Notes under the pieces: generated by a model
What the model was told of the DNA's origin: nothing
Databases searched by the model: none
What the model saw: only the letters and a program-made list of their open reading frames with translations
Position numbers and translations under genes: made by a program
Origin: Proteobacteria bacterium UBA1858
GTDB taxonomy: Bacteria > Pseudomonadota > Gammaproteobacteria > UBA4575
Assembly (NCBI GenBank): GCA_002338385.1
Contig: DDIE01000023.1
Location: 1,956-8,149 of the forward strand
Reading direction: 5' to 3'
DNA length: 6,194 nucleotides
Part shown: positions 1 through 6,157 of the stretch, piece by piece
Position numbering within the stretch: the stretch's first letter is position 1
Layout: every line of letters begins with the position of its first letter

Positions 1-527
1 GCCACATTGTGCTCGATTCAAGCCAAGCCAGCCATCGTGGTGCGCAATTAGCCACCGGTATTCGTTATACCGACAAGCCAATTATATGCATGCACCACTG
101 CGACACCGTCCTGCCTACTGATGCGCTCACAGCTATAGGCAATGGCTTGGATAGCCATGTTTGGGGTCGCTTTGATATCAAAATTGATCATAGTCTCTGG
201 TCATTTAGAATCATTGAAACATTGATCAACTGGCGCTCATGCTTCAGCGCTATTGCAACTGGTGACCAGTGTATTTTTGCCCGGCGAGACTATTTGCAGC
301 CACTCCTGGCCGCACTGGATGATCATCCCCTCATGGAGGATATCTTATTATCACGCCAGTTACGCAAGCATAGCCGCCCTGCCTGTTTATCCATGCAGGT
401 CACGACATCTGCGCGCTACTGGCTAAAGCATGGTATCTGCACAAGTATTGTCACCATGTGGTGGCTACGCTTGCAGTATTTCTGCGGCCGGTCTGCGCAT
501 CATTTATACCTTAAATACTATCGCTGA
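1..527 (+). CDS. TIGR04283-type GT2 family glycosyltransferase, 3' part (5' end outside window)
   Basis: This is the C-terminal part of a family 2 glycosyltransferase of the 'transferase 2, rSAM/selenodomain-associated' type. The reading frame (first full codon at base 3) is open to the window edge, so the GTG at base 9 is not the real start; about 50 N-terminal residues holding the first part of the nucleotide-sugar fold are missing. Counting from base 9, the visible motifs are RGAQLATG (10-17), the DxD-like HCDTVLP (30-36, usually HADTxLP), WGRFD (52-56), RS (76-77) with GDQ (85-87) and IFARR (89-93), PLMED (107-111), TTSARYW (132-138) and a hydrophobic MWWLRLQYF stretch (150-158), in the order expected for the family. 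The acceptor and donor sugars are unknown. The next gene starts 5 bases after the stop and belongs to the family that usually accompanies this one, so the two probably form an operon. The family assignment is firm; the cellular role is not. Confidence 0.88.
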   Translation, partial: HIVLDSSQASHRGAQLATGIRYTDKPIICMHHCDTVLPTDALTAIGNGLDSHVWGRFDIKIDHSLWSFRIIETLINWRSCFSAIATGDQCIFARRDYLQPLLAALDDHPLMEDILLSRQLRKHSRPACLSMQVTTSARYWLKHGICTSIVTMWWLRLQYFCGRSAHHLYLKYYR

Positions 528-532
528 TACGC

Positions 533-1171
533 ATGCACTCGCTCAGGTCACATTATAATATTCGCAGTCAGGATGGATTAATTATCTTTGCCAAAGCGCC
601 ACAGATTTGTCGTGTTAAAACACGGATGTTGGCGCAGTTTAATCACCGCCAGTGCTTATATCTTTACCGCCATTTACTGCATGACACCTACCAGCAGGCT
701 CACTCCCGGCGTTATCGCGTGACGCTTTACACTGCCGGCCCCGGCATGAGCGGTACGCAAAAACAACGCGGCTATGATCTTGGTCAGCGTATGTTACATG
801 CCTTACAGGCGCAATTAAAAACCCATCAGCGGGTGGTATTGATAGGCGCAGACAGTCTTGTTACCAGCGCCATCATAGAACAGGCGTTTGCGCATTTAGA
901 TAAACCTAATGCAGTCGTTATTGGCCCTGCCAATGACGGTGGCTATATGCTGATTGGCGCGCATACCCGCATACCACAGGAGTTATTTTGTGCTATGCAA
1001 TGGGGTCACGCAGGCGTGCTGAGTACGACGCTTACTCGGCTAAACAGACGTGGCTTGCAGACTAGACTGTTAGCCCCCGTCATTGATCTCGACACACCTG
1101 CTGATTGGCAACAGATGCTTGCTCGCCAGTCGCGGCCGAGCTGGACGCAGTGTTTATTAAAGTGTGTTTAG
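533..1171 (+). CDS. TIGR04282/DUF2064-type transferase (nucleotidyl/glycosyltransferase-like fold)
   Basis: This 212-residue protein matches the 'transferase 1, rSAM/selenodomain-associated' family (DUF2064), which has a GT-A-like nucleotide-sugar-binding fold and an unknown substrate. Visible motifs in order are FAKAPQICRVKTRM (19-32), QRGYDLGQRM (78-87), LIGADS (103-108), GPANDGGYMLIG (131-142), WGHAGVL (157-163) and DLDTPADW (185-192). Length is normal for the family. Several positions I remember as conserved are changed: PG after KAP is IC, the GSDCP-type motif reads GADSL, and WGT reads WGH. ATG 533 is the only ATG near the N-terminus; it gives a slightly long leader before the first strand, and no Shine-Dalgarno sequence precedes it, so translation probably couples to the glycosyltransferase gene ending 5 bases upstream. 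Its TAG stop overlaps the stop of convergent dusA by 4 bases. It may act with its neighbour in making a glycosylated metabolite, which is inference only. Confidence 0.87.
   Translation: MHSLRSHYNIRSQDGLIIFAKAPQICRVKTRMLAQFNHRQCLYLYRHLLHDTYQQAHSRRYRVTLYTAGPGMSGTQKQRGYDLGQRMLHALQAQLKTHQRVVLIGADSLVTSAIIEQAFAHLDKPNAVVIGPANDGGYMLIGAHTRIPQELFCAMQWGHAGVLSTTLTRLNRRGLQTRLLAPVIDLDTPADWQQMLARQSRPSWTQCLLKCV
1168..1171. other. Overlapping convergent stop codons (DUF2064 gene / dusA)
   Basis: The four bases TTAG carry the forward TAG stop of the DUF2064 gene (1169-1171) and, read in reverse, the TAA stop of dusA (1168-1170). There is no intergenic terminator, so at least one transcript must run into the opposite gene before ending. 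Confidence 0.95.
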
Positions 1172-2142
1172 TGCTGAATGAGCTTGGCATGGGCTTGGGC
1201 TATTAGCTCTGAGTCCATCCCCGGTTTGTGACTATTTTCACTCAAATGCCTGCGCCACAGCTTAGCTCCGGGAACACCCTGATATAAGTTCAGAATATGT
1301 TTGGTCATGCTATGCAAGGGCACGCCCTGACGAAGATTGGTCTCGACGTAATCAATGTATAGGCGAACGACTTCATGCAAGTCGCTGACGGGTGGCGCTG
1401 TACCGAACAGCGCTTGATCTATCTGCAGCAATAATTGTGGATGTTTATAGGCCTGCCGCCCAACCATCACACCATCAACGAAGCGCAGGTGTGAGTGGAT
1501 ATCCGCCAAAGTTTGGATACCGCCATTAATAATAATTGTAAGCTGTGGATAGTCTCTTTTGAGTTGATACACGCGCGCATAATCTAACTCAGGAATTTCA
1601 CGATTCTGCTTAGGACTTAATCCCTGCAGCCAAGCTTTACGCGCATGGATGATAAAGGTGTCACAGCCAGCAACCGCCACCTGCTCTATGAATGTTTGCA
1701 AAAAGGCATAACTGTCATCATGGTCCACACCGATGCGGCATTTCACTGTCACAGGCAAATGCGTCGCGGCACGCATCGCCTGCACACAGGCCGCTACCTG
1801 CTCAGGCTCGCGCATCAGACAGACGCCAAAACGTCCGGATTGCACGCGATCACTGGGACAACCCACATTAATGTTGATTTCATCATAACCGGCCTGTTGG
1901 CCCCACTCTGCCGATCGACGCATAGCCTCGGGATCACTGCCACCTAGCTGCAATGCCAGCGGATGTTCTGCTGCATTATATTTAAGAAAACGCTCACGCT
2001 CACCATGCACCAGCGCACCGGTGGTCACCATCTCTGTATATAAGCGTGTATGCCGTGACATCAGTCGAGCGAGGTAGCGATAATGCCGATCAGTCCATTC
2101 CATCATCGGCGCGACAGAAAATTTAAAAGCAGACTGGGTCAT
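1168..2142 (-). CDS. dusA: tRNA-dihydrouridine(20/20a) synthase DusA
   Basis: DusA reduces uridine 20/20a in the tRNA D-loop to dihydrouridine, using FMN and NADPH in the cytoplasm. The 324-residue protein aligns from end to end with E. coli DusA. Visible signatures are APMMEWTDRHYRY (11-23, FMN-binding start of the TIM barrel), LYTEMVTTGA (34-43), ALQLGGSDP (63-71), NVGCPSDRVQ (92-101) with catalytic Cys95, VKCRIG (133-138) with Lys134, IIHARKAWL (164-172) with His166, the DusA-type SPKQNREIP (176-184), and the phosphate-binding INGGI (205-209) and VMVGRQAY (225-232). The C-terminal helical tRNA-binding part contains GAKLWRRHLSENSH (292-305). The start lies 2 bases after the stop of the upstream peptidase gene (reverse-strand TGAGAATG), so coupled translation from one mRNA is likely. 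No key residue is missing. Confidence 0.97.
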   Translation of the reverse strand: MTQSAFKFSVAPMMEWTDRHYRYLARLMSRHTRLYTEMVTTGALVHGERERFLKYNAAEHPLALQLGGSDPEAMRRSAEWGQQAGYDEININVGCPSDRVQSGRFGVCLMREPEQVAACVQAMRAATHLPVTVKCRIGVDHDDSYAFLQTFIEQVAVAGCDTFIIHARKAWLQGLSPKQNREIPELDYARVYQLKRDYPQLTIIINGGIQTLADIHSHLRFVDGVMVGRQAYKHPQLLLQIDQALFGTAPPVSDLHEVVRLYIDYVETNLRQGVPLHSMTKHILNLYQGVPGAKLWRRHLSENSHKPGMDSELIAQAHAKLIQH

Positions 2143-2144
2143 TC

Positions 2145-3524
2145 TCAGGCAGTGCGATATTTACGTTCTAGGTATTCACATACAGCACGCAGACCCATCG
2201 CTTCACCACCTTTCGGACGACCCGCACGCGAGCGCATGTTGTATGCCATGATGTCGAAGTGCAACCAAGCGCATTGCTGGCTAAAAAATTCCTGTAAAAA
2301 GAGTGCCGCCGTAATAGCACCGCCATAACCACTGCTGGCACAATTAACCAAATCAGCAATAGCACTATCCAGCGTGCGGCGATAACCGGTATGCAATGGT
2401 AAGCGCCAGATATCATCTTCCACAGCATGAGCGGTGTTTTGGAGCTGGCTAGCCAACTCATCGTCATTACAGAAGTACACCCCCACCTCAGTGCCCAGGG
2501 CGACCCGTGCGGCACCTGTTAGGGTAGAAAAATCGATCAATAAATCAGGCGTGTTGGCAGTCGTCAAATCAGTAATGGCATCGGCCATCACTAACCGCCC
2601 TTCAGCATCGGTATTATCAATCTCGACCGCAAGGCCTTTGCGTGAAGCGATCACATCCCCCGGCCGGAAGGCATTACCAGCGATAGCATTTTCGACTGCT
2701 GGAATGGCAAGATCGATGTATACCGGGAGTTGAGTCTGCATGATATAGCTGGCTAAGCCCAGTGCATGAGCCGCGCCGCCCATGTCCTTCTTCATCCAGC
2801 GCATGCCACTGGATGGCTTGATGTCCAGACCACCGCTGTCGAAACAGACACCTTTACCGACAATGGCGATATGCGGATCTGACGGCTTACCCCAACGCAG
2901 CCTTAGATAGCGTGGTGCATCTGAACTGGCACGACCGACCACGTGGATAAGTGGATAATTTTCAGCCAGGAGTTGATCGGCGACGATTTGCTCAAATTGG
3001 GCGTGATGCTGCTCGGCCAGTTGCTGTGTTGCTGCGGCCAAATGCGTGGGTAACATTTCATTGGCAGGTGCGTTGATCAGATCACGCGTCAGATAGGTCG
3101 CCTGTATGAGCGCCTCTATTCTGGCCAGGTCGAGCGCTGGATCAACATAAAGACACGCGCGCGGTTGTTGTTTTTTATAGCGCGTATACTGGTAAGCGCC
3201 CAGACCCCAGCCTAGGATAAGTTGCTCTTGTTCAGCGCGCGTATACTGATCCCCTAGGTGATAGTCGCCAGCAGGCAATTGCGTGCTTAAGTCTGCTATC
3301 GACCAGACCGAGACAGGATTGTCAACAATCACTAACACGCTGTCCAGACTGCCCTCTGGAGTCGGCAATAGGATATGCTGACCGGGAGAAACATCGCGTC
3401 GACTGGCGTTTAACCACTTTTGTTTATAGTGATCATCAGTACTGATTAAATCCTCGTAGTGTGATTTTGTAATACACTCAATCAGGATAGAATGTGCTGC
3501 CTGTTCGGTTTTGAAAAATTGCAT
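2145..3524 (-). CDS. M17 leucyl aminopeptidase family protein
   Basis: This is a cytosolic metallo-aminopeptidase of family M17 that releases N-terminal amino acids from peptides. It has 459 residues. The N-terminal domain (about 1-140) is variable and contains VDNPVSVW (67-74) and the LPAGDYHL segment (83-90). The catalytic domain follows, with the proline-rich NAPANEMLPT (151-160). The two-metal site is complete: Lys224 and Asp229 in GKGVCFDSGG, Lys236, Asp247 in KKDMGGAA, and Asp306, Glu308 and Arg310 in NTDAEGRL, the family hallmark. It is shorter than E. coli PepA (503 residues), which differs mainly in the N-terminal domain, so I call the family and not pepA. The ATG at 3524 has no Shine-Dalgarno sequence and follows an AT-rich leader, and no other ATG lies near. 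It is the first gene of a two-gene unit with dusA. Its stop is 2 bases before the dusA start. Confidence 0.95.
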   Translation of the reverse strand: MQFFKTEQAAHSILIECITKSHYEDLISTDDHYKQKWLNASRRDVSPGQHILLPTPEGSLDSVLVIVDNPVSVWSIADLSTQLPAGDYHLGDQYTRAEQEQLILGWGLGAYQYTRYKKQQPRACLYVDPALDLARIEALIQATYLTRDLINAPANEMLPTHLAAATQQLAEQHHAQFEQIVADQLLAENYPLIHVVGRASSDAPRYLRLRWGKPSDPHIAIVGKGVCFDSGGLDIKPSSGMRWMKKDMGGAAHALGLASYIMQTQLPVYIDLAIPAVENAIAGNAFRPGDVIASRKGLAVEIDNTDAEGRLVMADAITDLTTANTPDLLIDFSTLTGAARVALGTEVGVYFCNDDELASQLQNTAHAVEDDIWRLPLHTGYRRTLDSAIADLVNCASSGYGGAITAALFLQEFFSQQCAWLHFDIMAYNMRSRAGRPKGGEAMGLRAVCEYLERKYRTA

Positions 3525-3595
3525 AATTTTTTATTTGAATGATCTAATCTGAAAGTGTAACAAATACGCAGACCTGAGCTGCAACAATCAAACCT
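3525..3595. promoter_or_regulatory. Divergent intergenic region with presumed promoters for the M17 gene and yadG
   Basis: These 71 bases separate two divergent start codons and must hold both promoters unless these lie inside the genes. For the peptidase, the best reverse-strand candidate is TACACT (3554-3559) as a -10 element with TTGCAG (3579-3584) at a long 19-base spacing. For yadG, TTGAAT (3535-3540) with TAACAA (3558-3563) at 17 bases is a weak candidate. The end next to the peptidase start is very AT-rich. Neither start has a Shine-Dalgarno sequence. I see no Fur box or other clear operator. The location is solid, but the exact elements are guesses. Confidence 0.4.
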
Positions 3596-4516
3596 ATGAT
3601 CAAACAACCTGCGGCATTACATATCGATAACCTGGTCAAACGTTATGCAAATAATGTGCTGGCACTGGATCATATTAGTTTTAACGTTGAGCAAGGTGAT
3701 TTCTTCGCCCTACTCGGGCCCAATGGTGCGGGTAAATCAACCACACTGGGTATAATTTGCTCGTTGGTCAATAAGACCGCTGGCAAGGTCGAGATCTTTG
3801 GTAAAGATATTGATTATGAGTTTTCTAAAGCGAAGAAAATGATCGGTCTGGTTCCACAGGAATTTAACTTCAATGGCTTTGAGCCGATTGAGGAAATCAT
3901 TGCCCATCAGGCAGGTTATTATGGTATCGAACGCCACTCAGCCAAGGAGAGAGCGGCGTACAATTTGAACATGTTAGGGCTGTGGGAAAAACGCAGAAGC
4001 ACCCCACGACAATTATCAGGCGGCATGAAGAGGCGTCTGATGATTGCACGCGCCTTGGTCCATGATCCTGAGTTGCTGATCCTTGATGAACCTACGGCCG
4101 GCGTGGATATTGAGATCCGGCGGTCGATGTGGGAGTTGCTGCAAAAATTGAATGCCGATGGGCGCACGATCATCTTAACGACGCATTATCTAGAGGAAGC
4201 TGAGACGCTGTGTAAAAATGTAGGCATTATCAACCATGGCAAAATAATTATTGATGCACCAATGCGTGATCTACTGGATCAACTTAAACGCGAAACGTTC
4301 ATTTTTTATCTGTCCGAACCTGCTGAGCAAGCACCCACACTGGCGTCCGCACTATGTACCAAGATTGATGCGCGCACCCTGGAAATTACCCTGGATCATC
4401 AGTCCCAACTGGATCACGTGTTCCACGAGCTGGCCGCTTTAAATATTGGTGTTGTCAGTATGAGAAATAAGTCCAATCGACTCGAAGAATTATTTATTAA
4501 CTTAGTGAACACCTGA
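3596..4516 (+). CDS. yadG: ABC transporter ATP-binding protein, YadG-like
   Basis: This is the ATPase subunit of an ABC-2-type exporter; it drives the membrane partner encoded immediately downstream. The 306-residue protein matches E. coli YadG closely over its whole length. It shows Walker A GPNGAGKST (41-49), the Q-loop within LVPQEFNFN (85-93, Gln88), the signature LSGGMKRR (140-147), Walker B LLILDEP (160-166, catalytic Glu165), a D-loop at AGVD (168-171), and the switch His197 in LTTHYLEEAE. The C-terminal extension (about 220-306) ends in SMRNKSNRLEELFINLVN, as in YadG. The ATG at 3596 gives the expected N-terminus, but the bases before it show no Shine-Dalgarno sequence. All catalytic motifs are intact. 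The substrate is unknown; as far as I know YadGH itself has no settled substrate. Confidence 0.95.
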   Translation: MIKQPAALHIDNLVKRYANNVLALDHISFNVEQGDFFALLGPNGAGKSTTLGIICSLVNKTAGKVEIFGKDIDYEFSKAKKMIGLVPQEFNFNGFEPIEEIIAHQAGYYGIERHSAKERAAYNLNMLGLWEKRRSTPRQLSGGMKRRLMIARALVHDPELLILDEPTAGVDIEIRRSMWELLQKLNADGRTIILTTHYLEEAETLCKNVGIINHGKIIIDAPMRDLLDQLKRETFIFYLSEPAEQAPTLASALCTKIDARTLEITLDHQSQLDHVFHELAALNIGVVSMRNKSNRLEELFINLVNT

Positions 4517-4520
4517 AGCC

Positions 4521-5294
4521 ATGACCCCACAAGAGCTATTTAATGCTTTCACAACGCTGCTAGCAAAAGAAATTCTGCGCTTTCTGAGGATTTGGATTCA
4601 GACGCTGTTGCCATCAGTCATCACCATTGCCCTATATTTTATTATTTTCGGGCAATTAATAGGCTCTCAATTGGCTGCTATCAAAGGCTATCAATATATC
4701 GACTATATTGTGCCCGGCATGATCATGCTGTCGATTATCACCAATGCCTACTCAAATGTAGTGGCTTCTTTTTACAGCACCAAATTTCAGAAACACATCG
4801 AGGAGATGTTGGTTTCTCCGATGCCGAACTATGTCATTATTTGGGGCTTTATTGGCGGAGGTATCGCACGCAGCTTGATTGTTGGCGTGGTGGTGACTGC
4901 GACCGCGTCATTATTCACAGAGGTACACTTTGAGGCGCCACTTTTACTCCTGACAGTAGCGCTGCTGACATCGATATTATTCTCTTTGGCGGGACTCATT
5001 AATGCGGTTTTTGCGAATAGTTTTGACGATATTTCTTTGGTACCAACCTTTGTCCTCACCCCACTAACCTATCTCGGTGGCATTTTCTACAGCATAGATA
5101 TGCTCCCCGCACTGTGGCGCAATTTATCTCATCTCAACCCAGTGCTATACATGGTGGACGCTTTTCGTGCCTCGATGTTGGGCGTGAGTGACATGGACAT
5201 TCGCCTATCGCTGGCCATCATCATCAGTTTTGTGTTGGTTTTGTATGTAGTAACAGATATGTTGCTTAGGAAAGGGATTGGTATTAGAAGTTAA
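4521..5294 (+). CDS. yadH: ABC-2 type transporter permease, YadH-like
   Basis: This is the inner-membrane subunit of the exporter formed with the YadG-like ATPase, whose stop is 4 bases upstream. The 257-residue length matches E. coli YadH (256), and the match runs from the N-terminal amphipathic KEILRFLRIWIQ (16-27) to the Arg-Ser C-terminus. Six hydrophobic segments are visible at about 28-49, 61-82, 106-131, 139-163, 172-192 and 229-249. Family features are the SFDDISLVPTFVLTPLTYLG segment (167-186) and the ABC-2 signature region LSHLNPVLYMVDAFR (202-216). The segment FQKHIEEMLVSP (89-100) matches the coupling-helix region expected to contact the ATPase. Only a weak purine-rich stretch precedes the ATG, so it is probably translated by coupling. 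Its TAA stop overlaps that of fur by 4 bases. The exported substrate cannot be read from the sequence. Confidence 0.95.
   Translation: MTPQELFNAFTTLLAKEILRFLRIWIQTLLPSVITIALYFIIFGQLIGSQLAAIKGYQYIDYIVPGMIMLSIITNAYSNVVASFYSTKFQKHIEEMLVSPMPNYVIIWGFIGGGIARSLIVGVVVTATASLFTEVHFEAPLLLLTVALLTSILFSLAGLINAVFANSFDDISLVPTFVLTPLTYLGGIFYSIDMLPALWRNLSHLNPVLYMVDAFRASMLGVSDMDIRLSLAIIISFVLVLYVVTDMLLRKGIGIRS
5291..5294. other. Overlapping convergent stop codons (yadH / fur)
   Basis: The palindrome TTAA encodes TAA for yadH (5292-5294) and, in reverse, TAA for fur (5291-5293). The flanking GAAG-TTAAG-CTTC inverted repeat (5287-5299) has only a 4-bp stem, too weak to call a terminator with confidence. Confidence 0.95.
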
Positions 5295-5707
5295 GCTTCA
5301 CAGTCCTTTTTGTTGCATTCACCATAGATGATCAAAGAATGATCGGTGATGGTAAAGCCTTCTTGCTCTGCAATTTGGTGCTGCTGCTCCTCAATATCGG
5401 CGTTCACAAACTCAATAATCTTGCCGCATTTGATGCAAATCAAATGATCATGATGTTTGCCACGATCAAGCTCGAACACACCCTGCCCGCCCTCAAAATG
5501 GTGGCGGATCACTAGACCAGCCGTCTCGAACTGAGTTAACACCCGATATACTGTAGCAAGGCCAATGTCTTCATCGGAATCCATCAACATTCTGTAGATA
5601 TCTTCAGCACTTAAATGCGGCTTTGACGAACTCTCTAATATTTCGAGAATTTTCATTCTGGGCAGGGTGACTTTCAAGCCTGCTCTTCTCAAATCCTGAT
5701 TTTCCAT
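5291..5707 (-). CDS. fur: Ferric uptake regulator Fur
   Basis: Fur is a dimeric Fe(II)-dependent repressor of iron-uptake and related genes. The 138-residue protein follows E. coli Fur closely. The N-terminal winged-helix domain contains GLKVTLPRMKILEIL (10-24), HLSAEDIY (31-38) and the recognition-helix segment IGLATVYRVLTQFE (48-61). The wing and hinge read HHFEGGQGVFEL (69-80). The dimerisation/metal domain holds HHDHLICIKCGKIIEF (85-100). Likely metal ligands are His31, Glu79 and the His85-His88 cluster, and the structural zinc cysteines are Cys91, Cys94, Cys131 and Cys136, all present. The protein ends soon after the last cysteine pair and lacks the His-rich tail of E. coli Fur, which is common in other bacteria. 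The start fits the family and has a weak purine-rich AAGAG about 5 bases upstream. Full-length homology and the residue set make this Fur and not Zur or PerR. Confidence 0.97.
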   Translation of the reverse strand: MENQDLRRAGLKVTLPRMKILEILESSSKPHLSAEDIYRMLMDSDEDIGLATVYRVLTQFETAGLVIRHHFEGGQGVFELDRGKHHDHLICIKCGKIIEFVNADIEEQQHQIAEQEGFTITDHSLIIYGECNKKDCEA

Positions 5708-5735
5708 GATCTCTTACTCAGTTATGTATGACCAC

Positions 5736-5744
5736 ACTATAGCA
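5736..5744 (-). promoter_or_regulatory. Extended -10 promoter element for fur
   Basis: On the reverse strand these bases read TGCTATAGT, which fits an extended -10 element (TGn followed by a hexamer matching TATAAT at 5 of 6 positions). Transcription would begin near base 5729, giving a leader of roughly 20 bases before the fur ATG. No good -35 hexamer sits 17 bases upstream, which suits the extended -10 type. I see no clear Fur box overlapping it. It was found by eye and not tested. Confidence 0.5.
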
Positions 5745-5776
5745 ACATTCAGCCGCATGACGGTAGCCTGACAAGG

Positions 5777-6157
5777 TTATTCTTTGCTGCGAATTCTGAA
5801 ATATTTCATATTCCGGATCAGACTTTTGGTGGCCTGCTCAAATGTCTCTTCGCCATTGAATTTACAATAATCCAACAACCAAGTCTCAATTTGCATGACA
5901 TTTTTAGTCTCACTGAATATTGAATAGGTATCTTCTTGAGTGTAATTGTAGGCGGTCATGTAGCCCGCCAACCAGCTCAAATAGTAGGCGGCATGGGCAG
6001 CGTGTTCATGCACATAGGCACTGCAGCTGTTGTTGCCCAAACCCATAACATTGTAGTTACCTTGGACGTCTTGCGCAGGCAGTGACGCCGAGAGTGTCCA
6101 CAGCAGGCTGACGATGAATATTTTGCGAGTGCCAATTACTCTAGATAGAATGCTCAT
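5777..6157 (-). CDS. Small putative exported protein of unknown function with two conserved-looking cysteines
   Basis: I do not recognise a named family for this 126-residue protein. The N-terminus has basic residues (Arg6, Arg11, Lys12), a hydrophobic core (about 13-26) and a plausible signal peptidase I site after LPA (26-28), so the mature protein would be about 98 residues in the periplasm. The mature part has GLGNNSCSAYV (39-49, Cys45), YYLSWLAGYMTAYNY (58-72), and ETWLLDYCKFN (91-101, Cys98), then a short helix-like tail ending in basic residues. The only two cysteines, Cys45 and Cys98, could form one disulfide. The layout Cys, W-x-x-GY, N, then W-x-x-x-YC recalls small proteobacterial secreted proteins annotated as hypothetical; that is recollection, not a search. 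ATG 6157 places the signal peptide correctly, but no clear Shine-Dalgarno sequence precedes it. It lies upstream of fur on the same strand, 69 bases away, and fur has its own promoter candidate. Confidence 0.8.
   Translation of the reverse strand: MSILSRVIGTRKIFIVSLLWTLSASLPAQDVQGNYNVMGLGNNSCSAYVHEHAAHAAYYLSWLAGYMTAYNYTQEDTYSIFSETKNVMQIETWLLDYCKFNGEETFEQATKSLIRNMKYFRIRSKE

Noticed and set aside
9..11. GTG as the start of the first gene
   Set aside because: The frame is open to the window edge and the family needs about 50 more N-terminal residues, so the gene begins upstream of the window.
318..327. 10-bp palindrome GATGATCATC
   Set aside because: It lies within the glycosyltransferase coding sequence and encodes a DDHP stretch; there is no second copy or regulatory context.
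1645..1947. 100-residue open frame on the forward strand
   Set aside because: It lies wholly antisense to the well-supported dusA, has no recognisable domain and no ribosome binding site.
2168..2515. 115-residue open frame on the reverse strand
   Set aside because: It is an alternative frame inside the conserved catalytic domain of the M17 peptidase, with composition typical of a shadow frame.
3180..3248. 12-bp direct repeat GCGCGTATACTG at 3180-3191 and 3237-3248
   Set aside because: Both copies are in frame in the peptidase gene and encode the peptide QYTR; two short copies with no other repeat structure are best explained by coding coincidence.
3534..3556. Possible Fur box in the peptidase-yadG intergenic region
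   Set aside because: TGAATGATCTAATCT is AT-rich but does not form the expected inverted repeat, so the match is too poor to report.
4592..4933. 113-residue open frame on the forward strand
   Set aside because: It is an out-of-frame reading of yadH, whose true frame matches its family over full length.
5287..5311. Possible rho-independent terminator between yadH and fur
   Set aside because: The stem is only 4 bp and the T-run starts 7 bases after it, so it does not meet the usual terminator form.
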